Of a stretch of 64,000 nt of DNA, positions 44,404-52,412 are shown piece by piece; position 1 is the stretch's first letter, and every line of letters starts with the position of its first letter. The stretch lies in assembly GCF_004795055.1 (NCBI RefSeq), contig NZ_SSBJ01000035.1, forward strand, positions 1-64,000, in the 5' to 3' direction. This DNA is from Streptomyces sp. A1136 (lineage in GTDB: Bacteria; Actinomycetota; Actinomycetes; Streptomycetales; Streptomycetaceae). Under the pieces are notes generated by a model that saw only the letters and a list, made by a program, of their open reading frames with translations, was not told where the DNA came from and ran no database searches. A program made the translations under genes and the position numbers.

Positions 44404-46044
44404 GTGGCGGAAGCCGACCGGGCAGAGGACAAGAAGCCCACCTCGGACGAGGCGCACAGCGCGTTCGCCCGGCCGCCCGGGACGGGGACCGACGCACCGG
44501 ACGACGATCAGCCCACCTCGGAGTTCGCGGTCCCCGACGGCATGGCCGCGCAGACCGCCGAGCCCGAGGGTTCCGCTTTCGCCCCTCCGGCCACCTACAG
44601 CGCTCAGCACTCCCCGCCCGCGTACACCCCCGCACACGGCTTCCCGGTGTCCCGCATGCCCGAGTCCCCGTGGCAGGACCGCATGCGCACCATGCTGCGC
44701 ATGCCGGTGGACGTGCGGCCCGTCCCCGAGCCGGTGCAGAAGCAGAGCGAGGCGGGGCCCGCCGTCGGCCGTGTGCTCGACCTCACCCTGCGCATCGGCG
44801 AGCTGCTCCTCGCGGGTGGCGAGGGGGCCGAGGACGTGGAGGCCGCCATGTTCGCCGTGGCCCGCAGCTACGGGTTGGACCGGTGCGAGCCCACGGTCAC
44901 CTTCACCCTGCTGTCCATCACCCACCAGCCCTCACTGGTGGACGACCCGGTCTCGGCGAGCCGGACCGTACGCCGCCGCGGCACCGACTACACCCGCCTC
45001 GCGGCCGTCTACCGGCTGGTGGACGACATCAGCGCCCACGAGGTCGACGTGTCGCTGGAGGAGGCCTACCGGCGCCTCGCGGAGATCCGCCGCAACCGGC
45101 ACCCGTACCCGGGCTGGGTACTGACGGCCGCCGCCGGGCTGCTCGCCGGAGCCGCCTCGACCCTGGTCGGCGGTGGCGTCCTCGTCTTCGTCGCAGCCGC
45201 CATCGGCGCGGTCCTGGGAGACCGGCTGGCGTGGCTCTGCGCCGGGCGGGGACTGCCGGAGTTCTACCAGTTCGTGGTGGCCGCGATGCCGCCCGCCGCG
45301 ATCGGCGTGGCGCTGAAGCTGGCCGAGATCGACGTACGCGCCTCCGCGGTGATCACCGGTGGCCTCTTCGCGCTGCTCCCGGGGCGGGCGCTGGTCGCGG
45401 CCGTGCAGGACGGCCTGACCGGCTTCTACATCACCGCCTCCGCCCGCCTGCTGGAGGTCATGTACCTCTTCATCGGGATCATCATGGGCGTCCTGGTGAT
45501 GCTCTACATCGGGCTCCAGCTGAACGCCAAGCCGAACCCGGACGAGGTCCTGTTGATCACGCAGCGGCCGCTGATCCAGATCGCGGCCTCGATGGTGCTG
45601 GTGTTCACCTTCGCGATCCTGCTCCAGCAGGAGCGCTCCACCGTGTGGATCGTGACCCTGAACGGCGCGGTCGCCTGGGTGACCTTCGGGGCCCTGCACT
45701 ACGCGGGCGAGATCCCGCCGGTCCCGTCCACCGCAATCGCGGCCGGGCTCGTGGGCCTGTTCGGGCAGCTCTTCTCCCGTTACCGCTTCGCCTCCGCGCT
45801 GCCGTACACGACAGCGGCCATCGGCCCGCTGCTGCCGGGCTCGGCGACGTACTACGGGCTGCTGTTGATCGCGGAGAACCGGCTGAACGAAGGCCTCGCC
45901 TCCCTCGTGAACGCCGCCGCCATCGCCCTGGCCATCGCGATCGGCGTCAACCTGGGGTCCGAGACCTCACGGCTGTTCATGCGCATCCCGGGCGCCGCGA
46001 GCGCCGCCACCCGCCGGGCGGCGAAGCGGACGCGCGGTTTCTGA
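44404..46044 (+). CDS. Threonine/serine exporter family membrane protein (ThrE-like)
   Basis: 546 aa. The N-terminal 110 residues are Pro/Ala-rich and disordered. A cytoplasmic hydrolase-like domain follows (VGRVLDLTLRIGELLLAGGEGAEDVEAAM, YGLDRCEPTVTFTLLSITH), then about ten membrane helices (VLTAAAGLLAGAASTLVGGG, FVAAAIGAVLGDRLAWLC, LFIGIIMGVLVMLYIGLQ), ending in SALPYTTAAIGPLLPGSATYYGLL. This matches ThrE of Corynebacterium, which exports threonine and serine. GTG at 44404 after GGAGGA. Substrate specificity is an assignment by family. Confidence 0.9.
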   Translation: MAEADRAEDKKPTSDEAHSAFARPPGTGTDAPDDDQPTSEFAVPDGMAAQTAEPEGSAFAPPATYSAQHSPPAYTPAHGFPVSRMPESPWQDRMRTMLRMPVDVRPVPEPVQKQSEAGPAVGRVLDLTLRIGELLLAGGEGAEDVEAAMFAVARSYGLDRCEPTVTFTLLSITHQPSLVDDPVSASRTVRRRGTDYTRLAAVYRLVDDISAHEVDVSLEEAYRRLAEIRRNRHPYPGWVLTAAAGLLAGAASTLVGGGVLVFVAAAIGAVLGDRLAWLCAGRGLPEFYQFVVAAMPPAAIGVALKLAEIDVRASAVITGGLFALLPGRALVAAVQDGLTGFYITASARLLEVMYLFIGIIMGVLVMLYIGLQLNAKPNPDEVLLITQRPLIQIAASMVLVFTFAILLQQERSTVWIVTLNGAVAWVTFGALHYAGEIPPVPSTAIAAGLVGLFGQLFSRYRFASALPYTTAAIGPLLPGSATYYGLLLIAENRLNEGLASLVNAAAIALAIAIGVNLGSETSRLFMRIPGAASAATRRAAKRTRGF

Positions 46045-46048
46045 CGCC

Positions 46049-46084
46049 GTCGCCGTGTTCGTCGCCGTGTTCGTCGCCGTGTTC
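46049..46084. repeat. Three exact copies of a 12-bp unit after the ThrE-like gene
   Basis: GTCGCCGTGTTC repeats three times without spacer just after the stop codon, then diverges. It lies before the shared terminator hairpin. Confidence 0.75.
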
Positions 46085-46097
46085 GTCGGCACACGCG

Positions 46098-46134
46098 ACG
46101 GCGCCCCGGAGGGTCGTGCTCTCCGGGGCGCCGT
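46098..46134. terminator. Shared terminator between convergent ThrE-like and DedA genes
   Basis: ACGGCGCCCCGGAG (46098-46111) pairs perfectly with CTCCGGGGCGCCGT (46121-46134) around a 9-nt loop; stop codons of both convergent genes lie just outside. Confidence 0.85.
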
Positions 46135-46152
46135 GTAAAGGAAGCGAGCGGG

Positions 46153-46860
46153 TCAGCGCTTGGCGTGACGGCCCCGCTGGGCCGAGCCCTGGGGCTCGGC
46201 CGAGCGCTGACGGCCCACCGCGGCGGGGGCCTCGGCGGCCGCGGCCTTCTTGTGCTTGCGCGCCTTGAGCACCTCGAAGATCACCGGGATCACCGAGATG
46301 AGGACGATGCCGATGAAGATCGTCTCGATGTTGTTCTTGATGACGTCGAACTGGCCCAGGTTGTAGCCGAGCACGGTCACGCCCGCGCCCCAGCCGATGC
46401 CGCCGATGACGTTGAACAGCAGGAAGGTGCGGTACTTCATCGCGCCCGCGCCCGCGACCATCGGGGCGAACGTACGGATGATCGGGACGAAACGGGCGAG
46501 CACGATGGCCTTGGGGCCGTGCTTGTCCATGAAGTCGTGCGCCGCGTCGAGGTTCTCCCGCTTGAACAACCTGGAGTCGGGCCGGCTGAACAGCTTGGGG
46601 CCGAAGAACTTGCCGATCAGGTAACCCACCTGGTCACCGAGGATCGCCGCCGCCACGATGAGCGTGCAGACCAGCCACAGCGGCTGGCTGATGTCACCGC
46701 TCGCGGTGAACAGGCCCGCCGTGAACAGCAGGGAGTCGCCGGGCAGGAACGCGAAGAGACCCGATTCCGCGAAGACGACGGCCAGGGTGCCGATCAGGCC
46801 GAACTGCCCGATCAGATACTCCGGGGACAGCCACTCAGGGCCGAGCGCAAGCGTGTACAC
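46153..46860 (-). CDS. DedA family membrane protein (VTT domain)
   Basis: 235 aa with four to five membrane helices. DedA/VTT signatures are present: VVFAESGLFAFLPGDSLLFTAGL, ILGDQVGYLIGKFFGP, and ARFVPIIRTFAPMVAGAGAM with the conserved FxPxxRxxxPxxAG pattern, plus the GYNLGQF end. The family includes undecaprenyl-phosphate flippases and other lipid transporters; role here is not known. C-terminal basic tail. The GTG at 46860 has GGAGAG about 12 nt upstream. A tandem 16-bp repeat lies in its promoter area. Confidence 0.9.
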   Translation of the reverse strand: MYTLALGPEWLSPEYLIGQFGLIGTLAVVFAESGLFAFLPGDSLLFTAGLFTASGDISQPLWLVCTLIVAAAILGDQVGYLIGKFFGPKLFSRPDSRLFKRENLDAAHDFMDKHGPKAIVLARFVPIIRTFAPMVAGAGAMKYRTFLLFNVIGGIGWGAGVTVLGYNLGQFDVIKNNIETIFIGIVLISVIPVIFEVLKARKHKKAAAAEAPAAVGRQRSAEPQGSAQRGRHAKR

Positions 46861-46909
46861 GAGTTCCGGGCTCTCCTGGATCGGGGGATGTCCGCTGCGC
46901 GGCGCGCGA

Positions 46910-46941
46910 CACGGGTGGTTTCAATCACGGGTGGTTTCAAT
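46910..46941. repeat. Tandem 16-bp repeat between dedA and tipA
   Basis: CACGGGTGGTTTCAAT occurs at 46910-46925 and again at 46926-46941 without spacer, 50-81 nt upstream of the dedA start. It is a good candidate for a two-site operator on dedA. Confidence 0.6.
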
Positions 46942-46951
46942 TATGAACGCA

Positions 46952-46992
46952 CACCGCCCCCACCGGGTTCCAGGGACCGGGAGGGGGCGGTG
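46952..46992 (-). terminator. Terminator after tipA
   Basis: CACCGCCCCC (46952-46961) pairs with GGGGGCGGTG (46983-46992), and the loop holds an inner CCGG/CCGG pair. It lies 57 nt beyond the tipA stop. Confidence 0.75.
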
Positions 46993-47049
46993 CGGGCGGG
47001 CGGTACGAGGCGGCGGGACGACGGGGGACGGAACGACGGACGCCGTGGG

Positions 47050-47808
47050 TCAGACGGCCCGGACGGCGTTCGCCAGGATCGCGTCCCGCAGGAACACCGC
47101 CAGGCCCGGCCGGACGGCGTCGTAGTACGCCGTGAACCGCGCGTCGGCCACGTACATCTCACCGAGGCAGGTGTGCGCCTCGTACGAGCAGTCGTAGTGG
47201 TTGGCGGTGATCGAACCGCGGTGTTCCTCGGCCAGGTCCATGGCGGCCTCGGACTCCGGGGCGGCCCCGGACTCCAGCAGCCGCGCCAGGCGCCGGTTGA
47301 TGTCGTCCGCCTGGGCCTGGATGCGCTGCCAGTCCTCCTTCGTATAGGAAGCCGCCCGCCGGGTGGACTGCTCGTACGCGTCGGTGCCGCCCCAGCGCTG
47401 CCGGACTTCCGTCACGTGCTCGTCGGGGTCGAAGTCCCCGAAGACCTCGAACTTCTCCTCGGGCGTGAGGTTGATTCCCATCTGGTGTGCCTCCATGGCG
47501 TGCTCAACGGCCTTGGCCATCCGCTGGAGCCGGTCGATCCGGTCGGACAGGAGGGCGTGCTGCCGGCGCAGGTGCTCCCTCGGGTCCGAGTCCGGGTCGT
47601 CCAGCAGGACCGCGACCTCTTCGAGCGGGAAGCCGAGCTCCCGGTAGAACAGGACGCGCTGCAACCGGTCGAGGTCGGCGTCGTCGTACCGCCGGTGCCC
47701 CGCCCCGCTGCGCCCGCTCGGACAGAGCAGGCCGATCTCGTCGTAGTGGTGCAGCGTGCGCACCGTGACTCCGGCGAAACCGGCGACCTGGCCCACGGAG
47801 TAGCCCAT
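47050..47808 (-). CDS. tipA: TipAL: MerR-family thiopeptide-responsive activator
   Basis: 252 aa. A MerR winged helix (YSVGQVAGFAGVTVRTLHHYDEIGLL) and dimerisation coiled coil are followed by the TipAS drug-recognition domain. TipA traps thiostrepton-like thiopeptides covalently through a Cys; SYEAHTCLGEMY and HYDCSY hold candidate Cys residues. Met110 (codon at 47481) begins MGINLTPEEKFEVFGDF, the internal start from which S. lividans makes the separate drug-binding protein TipAS (here about 143 aa, 47050-47481). The promoter upstream has the MerR-type layout with a palindrome between -35 and -10 (entered separately), so it is expected to be autoactivated by drug. No thiopeptide gene cluster is visible in the window. 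Confidence 0.95.
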   Translation of the reverse strand: MGYSVGQVAGFAGVTVRTLHHYDEIGLLCPSGRSGAGHRRYDDADLDRLQRVLFYRELGFPLEEVAVLLDDPDSDPREHLRRQHALLSDRIDRLQRMAKAVEHAMEAHQMGINLTPEEKFEVFGDFDPDEHVTEVRQRWGGTDAYEQSTRRAASYTKEDWQRIQAQADDINRRLARLLESGAAPESEAAMDLAEEHRGSITANHYDCSYEAHTCLGEMYVADARFTAYYDAVRPGLAVFLRDAILANAVRAV

Positions 47809-47840
47809 CGCTCCCGCTCCTCTGGTTGGGTACGCCCTTC

Positions 47841-47871
47841 ACTGTGGGCCCTCACGCGGCGTGAGGTGCAA
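47841..47871 (-). promoter_or_regulatory. tipA promoter with TipAL operator
   Basis: On the minus strand: -35 TTGCAC (47871-47866), -10 CACAGT (47846-47841), with a 19-bp spacer typical of MerR-controlled promoters. The palindrome CCTCACG-CCG-CGTGAGG (47850-47866) fills the spacer and reaches the -35. This matches the well-known tipA promoter, where TipAL distorts the DNA to align the two elements when a thiopeptide binds. Confidence 0.88.
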
Positions 47872-47957
47872 GTCCGTCCGCTGGGCCGTCGCGCCGCCGT
47901 CCGCGTACCGCTGCCGGGCGGGCCGTCCGCGTAGCTGCCCGGCCGGCCCCGGTACCG

Positions 47958-48500
47958 CTAGCCGGCCGCCCCGGCCTGGGCCACCAGTTCGAAGGCCGTC
48001 TTGCCGTCCAGGGACTCGCGCACGATGTCGGCGTGACCGGCGTGCCGGGCGAACTCCTCGACCAGGTGCAGCAGCATCCAGCGCATCGAGACCTTGCCGT
48101 CCTTGGGGAACCACGGCGCGTCGGGCAGCGGGAACGTCTGGTCCAGGCTCTCCAGGCCCGCGACGAAACCGGCCGTCTGCGCCGCCACGTCGTCCCAGAA
48201 GGCGAGGATCTCCCCGATCGTCTCGTCCCCGACGAGACGGAAGGAGTCGCCCCAGGTCTCCTGCGTGCGCTGCCGTTCGTTCGGCCGCTGCTGTGCCATC
48301 CGCAGCCAATTGAGCTCACACTCCGCGGAGTGCTTCAGCAACCCCGACAAGGACAACTCGCTCGCGCTGGGACGGCTCGCCGCCTGCTCCTCGGTCAGGC
48401 CGAGCACCGAGCGGCGGAGGCCGCCGCGCTGGGCCTCCACGAAGGACAGGAGCGCCCCGCGCTCATCGCCGTGGGACTCCGCGGGAACGTGCGTGACCAT
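47958..48500 (-). CDS. DinB-fold family protein
   Basis: 180 aa. A four-helix DinB/DUF664-like domain with ALLSFVEAQRGGLRRSVLGL, LSLSGLLKHSAECELNWLRM (first metal His), and a conserved WMLLHLVEEFARHAGHADIVRE with the second and third His typical of the metal site. Members include mycothiol- or bacillithiol-dependent S-transferases; the thiol and substrate here are unknown. ATG at 48500 after GGAGGCGG. Neighbours do not suggest a pathway. It is upstream of tipA on the same strand, with the tipA promoter in between. Confidence 0.88.
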   Translation of the reverse strand: MVTHVPAESHGDERGALLSFVEAQRGGLRRSVLGLTEEQAASRPSASELSLSGLLKHSAECELNWLRMAQQRPNERQRTQETWGDSFRLVGDETIGEILAFWDDVAAQTAGFVAGLESLDQTFPLPDAPWFPKDGKVSMRWMLLHLVEEFARHAGHADIVRESLDGKTAFELVAQAGAAG

Positions 48501-48651
48501 GCTGACCGCCTCCGTAGGTGTGCGTCGTGCTGTCTCTGTCGGCTTTCCCGCCGACAAGAGACACGTTACGGAGACTTGCGGTCAACCTCTGTCCGCAACC
48601 CGGCGGTGGGGGCCACAGCGGTGGATCAGCGCGGTGGAACGGAGTGGTGGC

Positions 48652-50109
48652 TCAGAAGGGGAAGCTCGTCCGGCCGTGCTGCACGGAGATCCACTTCTGG
48701 GTGGTGAAGGCCTCCACCGTCGCCTCGCCGTTCAGCCGGCCGAGCCCCGACGCCTTCTCGCCGCCGAACGCCGCCAGCGGCTCGTCGCCGATGGTCGAGT
48801 CGTTGACGTGGATCATCCCGGTCTCGATCCGCTGGGCGAACCGCACACCGCGCTCCACGTCCCGGGTGTGCACGGCGCCGCTGAGCCCGTACGGCGTGGC
48901 GTTCGTGAGCCGGACCGCCTCGTCCTCGCCGTCGAACACCACCAGCAGCGCCACCGGGCCGAAGATCTCCTGGCCCAGCAGCGGGGAGTCCTCGGGGAGG
49001 CCGGCCAGCACGGTGGGTTCGACCAGGTTGCCGCGCGTAGAACCGCGTACGAGCGCCTGCGCGCCCTCCTCGACGGCCCGGTCCACGAGGGCGGTCAGGG
49101 CGTCGGCCTGGAAGGAGTTGATCAACGGGCCGATGTGGGTGTCGGCGTCGTGCGGGTCGCCGGTCTTCAGGCCCCGCACCCGGGCCGTGAACTTCTCGGT
49201 GAACTCCTCGGCCACGGAGGCGTCCACGAGGATGCGGTTGGCGGCCATACAGACCTGACCCTGGTAGACGAAGCGGCTGAAGACGGCCGCGTCCACCGCG
49301 TAGTCGAGGTCGGCGTCGTCGAGCACGACCAGGGCGCTGTTGCCGCTCAGTTCCAGGACGGTCCGCTTGAAGTGGCGGGCGGCGACGGCGCCGACGTGCC
49401 GGCCGACCCGGTCGGAACCGGCGAAGGAGATGACCTTGGGGACCGGGTGGGTGAGGATCGCGTCGCCTATCTCGGCGATGTCGGTCACCAGGACGTTCAG
49501 CAGTCCGGCCGGGAGCCCCGCGTCCTCGAAGATCTTGGCGATGGCCCCGCCGCCGACCACCGGGGCGTTCTGGTTCGGCTTGATCACGACGGCGTTGCCG
49601 AGCGCGAGCGCCGGGGCGACCGACTTCATCGTCACCAGGAAGGGGAAGTTGAAGGGGCTGATGACGGCGATGACGCCGACGGGGAGGCGCTGGACGCGGT
49701 TCTCCTTGCCTTCGACCGGCGAGGGCAGGATGCGACCTTCGGGACGGACGGCCAGTTGGATCGCCTCGCGGATGAACTCCATCGCGAGGTGGACCTCGTA
49801 CTCGGCCTTGGGACGGGTCCCGCCGAGTTCGTCGATCATCGCCTCGACGAGCTCCTTGCGGCGCTCCTCGGTGATCCGCAGGGCCCGCTCCAGGACGGCA
49901 CGTCTCGCGTACGGGCTGGTGGCGGCCCACTCCCGCTGCGCGCGCTCGGCCGCGCGGTAGGCCTGGTCCACCTGGTCGACGGTGGCCGCGGTGATCGCCG
50001 CGAGCTTCTCACCGTTGTAGGGATTGACGTCGATGATGTCCCACGAACCGGCGCCGGGCAGCCATTCGCCATCGATGTACTGGTGAGCCAGGTCGTCGAA
50101 TATGGACAT
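48652..50109 (-). CDS. Aldehyde dehydrogenase family protein
   Basis: 485-aa NAD(P)-dependent dehydrogenase. Catalytic Cys in FVYQGQVCMAANR, general base Glu in VLELSGNSALVV, NAD-fold SFAGSDRVGRHVG (the usual FTGS/VGR site), and the structural IFGPVALLVVF and FGGEKASGLGRLNGE. The family resembles benzaldehyde/vanillin- or succinate-semialdehyde-type dehydrogenases (RILPSPVEGKENRVQRLPVG), but the substrate cannot be read from sequence. ATG at 50109 after AAGGGA. It is transcribed leftward from the 92-nt gap next to the XRE regulator. Confidence 0.92.
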   Translation of the reverse strand: MSIFDDLAHQYIDGEWLPGAGSWDIIDVNPYNGEKLAAITAATVDQVDQAYRAAERAQREWAATSPYARRAVLERALRITEERRKELVEAMIDELGGTRPKAEYEVHLAMEFIREAIQLAVRPEGRILPSPVEGKENRVQRLPVGVIAVISPFNFPFLVTMKSVAPALALGNAVVIKPNQNAPVVGGGAIAKIFEDAGLPAGLLNVLVTDIAEIGDAILTHPVPKVISFAGSDRVGRHVGAVAARHFKRTVLELSGNSALVVLDDADLDYAVDAAVFSRFVYQGQVCMAANRILVDASVAEEFTEKFTARVRGLKTGDPHDADTHIGPLINSFQADALTALVDRAVEEGAQALVRGSTRGNLVEPTVLAGLPEDSPLLGQEIFGPVALLVVFDGEDEAVRLTNATPYGLSGAVHTRDVERGVRFAQRIETGMIHVNDSTIGDEPLAAFGGEKASGLGRLNGEATVEAFTTQKWISVQHGRTSFPF

Positions 50110-50201
50110 GCCATCCCTTACTGCGAGCGCGCACCCGTGCGCTGCACCGGAGACCGATCGGTCGTCGTCATGCACTGATCAGACGTCATACTACGTGCGA
50201 A

Positions 50202-51062
50202 TCAAGACAGTTGAAGGAGACCGCGCAGGACATCGCGGGTCTGGTCGGGGTCGGGGCAGTCCGCCTGGAGCCGCTCCATCGCCCGGGCGTACTGCGCCAC
50301 TTCCTCGTCTTTGTCCAGGTAGAGCGCACTGGTGAGCTGTTCCAGATAGACGATGTCCTGGAGGTCGGACTCCGGGAAGCGCAGCAGCGTGAACGCGCCG
50401 CTCTCGCCGGCGTGGCCGCCGAAGGAGAAGGGCATCACCTGGAGCTGGACGTTGGGGCGCTGGGACACCTCGATCAGGTGCTCCAACTGACCGCGCATCA
50501 CGGCGCGGTCGCCGTACGGGCGACGCAGCGCGGCCTCGTCCAGGACGGCGTGGAAGACGGGGGCGTTCTCGGCGACGAGGACCTTCTGCCGCTCCAGGCG
50601 CAGCGCGACGCGACGGTCGATCTCGGCGGGGGTGGCGTCGGGCATGCCGCGTTTGACGACCGCCTGGGCGTAGGCCTCGGTCTGCAGCAGCCCGTGGATG
50701 AACTGGACCTCGTAGATGCGAATGAGGGAGGCGGCGCCTTCGAGTCCGATGTACGTCTGGAACCAGCCGGGCAGTACGTCGCCGTAACTGTGCCACCAGC
50801 CCGCCGCGTTGGCCTCGCGGACCAGACCGAGGAGGGATTCGCGCTCCGCGCCATCCGTGACTCCGTAGAGCGTCAGGAGGTCTTCGACGTCCCGGGCCTT
50901 GAAGCTCACCCTTCCCAACTCCAAGCGGCTGATTTTCGATTCGGATGCGCGGATCGAGTAGCCGGCCGCCTCACGGGTGATGCCGCGGGATTCTCGGAGT
51001 CGCCTGAGCTGTGAGCCCAGGAGGATGCGGCGCACCACGGAACCGCTGGCTTCTGCGGTCAC
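50202..51062 (-). CDS. XRE-family regulator with DUF5753 (WhiJ-like)
   Basis: 286 aa. N-terminal helix-turn-helix (LGSQLRRLRESRGITREAAGYSIRASESKISRLELGRVSF) and a C-terminal DUF5753 sensory domain (IHGLLQTEAYAQAVV, PVFHAVLDEAALRRPYGD, VMRGQLEHLIEVSQRPNVQL, LPFSFGGHAG-like VMPFSFGGHAGESG). Such proteins are paired with DUF397 proteins and often an ATPase gene; WhiJ and AbaA-type loci control development and antibiotic production. The GTG at 51062 (TAEASGSVVRR) has GGGAGGGCAGGA upstream. It is the first gene of a divergent trio with the ATPase at 51434 and DUF397 at 52083. Confidence 0.92.
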   Translation of the reverse strand: MTAEASGSVVRRILLGSQLRRLRESRGITREAAGYSIRASESKISRLELGRVSFKARDVEDLLTLYGVTDGAERESLLGLVREANAAGWWHSYGDVLPGWFQTYIGLEGAASLIRIYEVQFIHGLLQTEAYAQAVVKRGMPDATPAEIDRRVALRLERQKVLVAENAPVFHAVLDEAALRRPYGDRAVMRGQLEHLIEVSQRPNVQLQVMPFSFGGHAGESGAFTLLRFPESDLQDIVYLEQLTSALYLDKDEEVAQYARAMERLQADCPDPDQTRDVLRGLLQLS

Positions 51063-51433
51063 TAGTCCTGCCCTCCCCATCGCAATGGTGTGCGCGTGGT
51101 CAGCGCTGTCGTCTGCGTGCTGCGTCGCCGGGGCCCCCGAACCCCAGGGCCCGCAGTCTGCCACCAAAACGCACCTGCCCGTACTCGTTCTGTAACGGAA
51201 TCCGGCGTCCCGGAAAAGAAGTCCGTAAGTATGCGTAGGAAGAAATGAGCAAGAACCGTGACGGACGGGACAGGTCCGGCGCGTGCACGTGCATCTGCCC
51301 TTGCATCCGGCTTCGGCATTCGGAACGATGGTCCCCGCGCACCTGCGTGCTCTTCGCGCCGGCGCCGGACCCACCCCGCAGTTCTTTCTGGCCGGAGACG
51401 CCGCTCCGTCCGCGAATCCCGGGAGTGCCTCGC
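51063..51433. promoter_or_regulatory. 371-nt divergent promoter region of the XRE/ATPase locus
   Basis: No gene is supported. It includes one end of the 18-bp inverted repeat (51283-51300, entered separately). The presence of the same palindrome beyond the DUF397 gene suggests that a common regulator, perhaps the XRE protein, acts on this whole locus. Confidence 0.5.
51283..51300. promoter_or_regulatory. TGCACGTGCA palindrome, 18-bp inverted repeat end 1
   Basis: GTGCACGTGCATCTGCCC; its exact reverse complement lies at 52395-52412. The inner TGCACGTGCA (51284-51293) is a perfect palindrome and occurs a third time at 52030-52039. This copy is 134 nt upstream of the ATPase start. Confidence 0.65.
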
Positions 51434-51943
51434 ATGGGGACGAATGGATCGACCATGCTCGAGCCGTTACGGCAGGGGCTGCCCCCGGTCGACCCCACGG
51501 CCGTCTCGGGGTCCGCGTCCTGCGCCTTGCCCGCCCGGTTCGAAGCGGTGCGCGGAGCGCGTTCCTTCACCCGCTCGACGTTGTCCCAGTGGGGCCTCGA
51601 CCAGCGCTTCGACGACGTGTCGCTCGTCGTCTCCGAACTCGTCACCAACGCGCTGCGCCATGCCCTGCCCGACGACGCGCGGGGGGTGGTCGCGGACCCG
51701 GACGCCCCGGTACGGCTGCACCTGATGCGGTGGAGCACCCGGCTGGTGTGCGCGGTGCGGGACCCCAGCGAGGACCGGCCCGGCGGTGCGTTCTCGCCCG
51801 AGCGGACCGACGAGAACTGCGACCTGGAGTCCGGGCGCGGGCTGTTCCTGGTGGACTCCTACAGCGACAGTTGGGGCTGGCACCCGCTCGCGGGGCGGCT
51901 GACCGGCAAGGTCGTCTGGGCGCTGTTCCTGCTCCACGAGTGA
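51434..51943 (+). CDS. ATP-binding (HATPase_c, RsbW-like) regulatory protein
   Basis: 169 aa. The GHKL fold is visible: CALPARFEAVRGARSFTRSTL, the N-box VVSELVTNALRHALP, an AVRDPSEDRP segment replacing the D-box, and the ESGRGLFLVDSYSDSWGW lid. This is the single-domain anti-sigma/serine-kinase-like protein found in many copies in Streptomyces, often next to XRE and DUF397 genes. The ATG at 51434 (GTNGSTMLEPLRQGLPP) has GGGAG upstream; an ATG 21 nt downstream is also possible. A bidirectional terminator separates it from the DUF397 gene. Confidence 0.88.
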   Translation: MGTNGSTMLEPLRQGLPPVDPTAVSGSASCALPARFEAVRGARSFTRSTLSQWGLDQRFDDVSLVVSELVTNALRHALPDDARGVVADPDAPVRLHLMRWSTRLVCAVRDPSEDRPGGAFSPERTDENCDLESGRGLFLVDSYSDSWGWHPLAGRLTGKVVWALFLLHE

Positions 51944-51992
51944 GGCGGGTGCGGAGCGACGGCACGCACCCGGACACACACGCGTACACACG

Positions 51993-52029
51993 CCGGCCGG
52001 GATTGATCTCTGCGATCAGTCCCGGCCGG
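51993..52029. terminator. Shared terminator between ATPase and DUF397 genes
   Basis: CCGGCCGGGATTGATC (51993-52008) pairs with GATCAGTCCCGGCCGG (52014-52029), 16 bp with one G-T pair and a 5-nt loop, followed at once by a TGCACGTGCA site. Confidence 0.85.
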
Positions 52030-52039
52030 TGCACGTGCA
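52030..52039. promoter_or_regulatory. TGCACGTGCA palindrome, central copy
   Basis: A third copy of the 10-bp palindrome shared with 51283-51300 and 52395-52412, directly abutting the terminator and 44 nt before the end of the convergent DUF397 gene. Confidence 0.55.
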
Positions 52040-52082
52040 TGGCTGGATGTGGCGCTGTACCTCGTGCGGGACGATCAGCGGT

Positions 52083-52328
52083 TCAGATGACCAGATGATC
52101 GAACTCGCCGTCCTTGACGCCCAGCAGCAGCGCCACTATCTCGGCCGGCGTGTAGATGAGCGCCGGGCCGTCCGGGAAGCGCGAGTTGCGCATCGCGACG
52201 TCGCCGCCCGGCAGTTTGGCGAACTCGACACAGGAACCTTGCGAATTGCTGTGTCTGCTCTTCTGCCAGGACAGCCCGAACAAGGAAGTGAGTTCTGCAG
52301 CTGCCATCCCGTTGTACGCGTGGTCCAC
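52083..52328 (-). CDS. DUF397 domain protein of the XRE trio
   Basis: 81 aa with the family core LSWQKSRHSNSQGSCVEFA and MRNSRFPDGPALIYTPAEIVALLLGVKDG. The length, motif and location beside an XRE-DUF5753 and an ATPase gene match the AbaA/WhiJ type of locus, where the DUF397 protein is thought to bind and modulate the XRE protein. Start taken as GTG at 52328; a GGGGGC lies upstream. A GTGCAG dyad (52344-52362) overlies its probable promoter. Confidence 0.85.
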   Translation of the reverse strand: MDHAYNGMAAAELTSLFGLSWQKSRHSNSQGSCVEFAKLPGGDVAMRNSRFPDGPALIYTPAEIVALLLGVKDGEFDHLVI

Positions 52329-52343
52329 AGGAAGCCCCCGATA

Positions 52344-52362
52344 GTGCAGATGTCAACTGCAC
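52344..52362. promoter_or_regulatory. GTGCAG...CTGCAC dyad in the DUF397 promoter
   Basis: Perfect 6-bp arms GTGCAG (52344-52349) and CTGCAC (52357-52362) separated by 7 nt, 15 nt before the DUF397 start. It shares the GTGCA half-site with the TGCACGTGCA elements of the locus. Confidence 0.55.
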
Positions 52363-52394
52363 CGGATCATAGCTCTGTTCAAGGACTGCTGCAC

Positions 52395-52412
52395 GGGCAG
52401 ATGCACGTGCAC
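52395..52412. promoter_or_regulatory. TGCACGTGCA palindrome, 18-bp inverted repeat end 2
   Basis: GGGCAGATGCACGTGCAC, the exact reverse complement of 51283-51300. It lies 67-84 nt upstream of the DUF397 start, so together the two 18-bp ends flank the ATPase and DUF397 genes. Confidence 0.65.

Noticed and set aside
51245..51433. N-terminal extension of the ATPase with CTCICPCI Cys cluster
   Set aside because: The Cys-rich piece is the translation of the TGCACGTGCA palindrome region; homologues start near MGTNGSTM at 51434, which has a ribosome-binding site.
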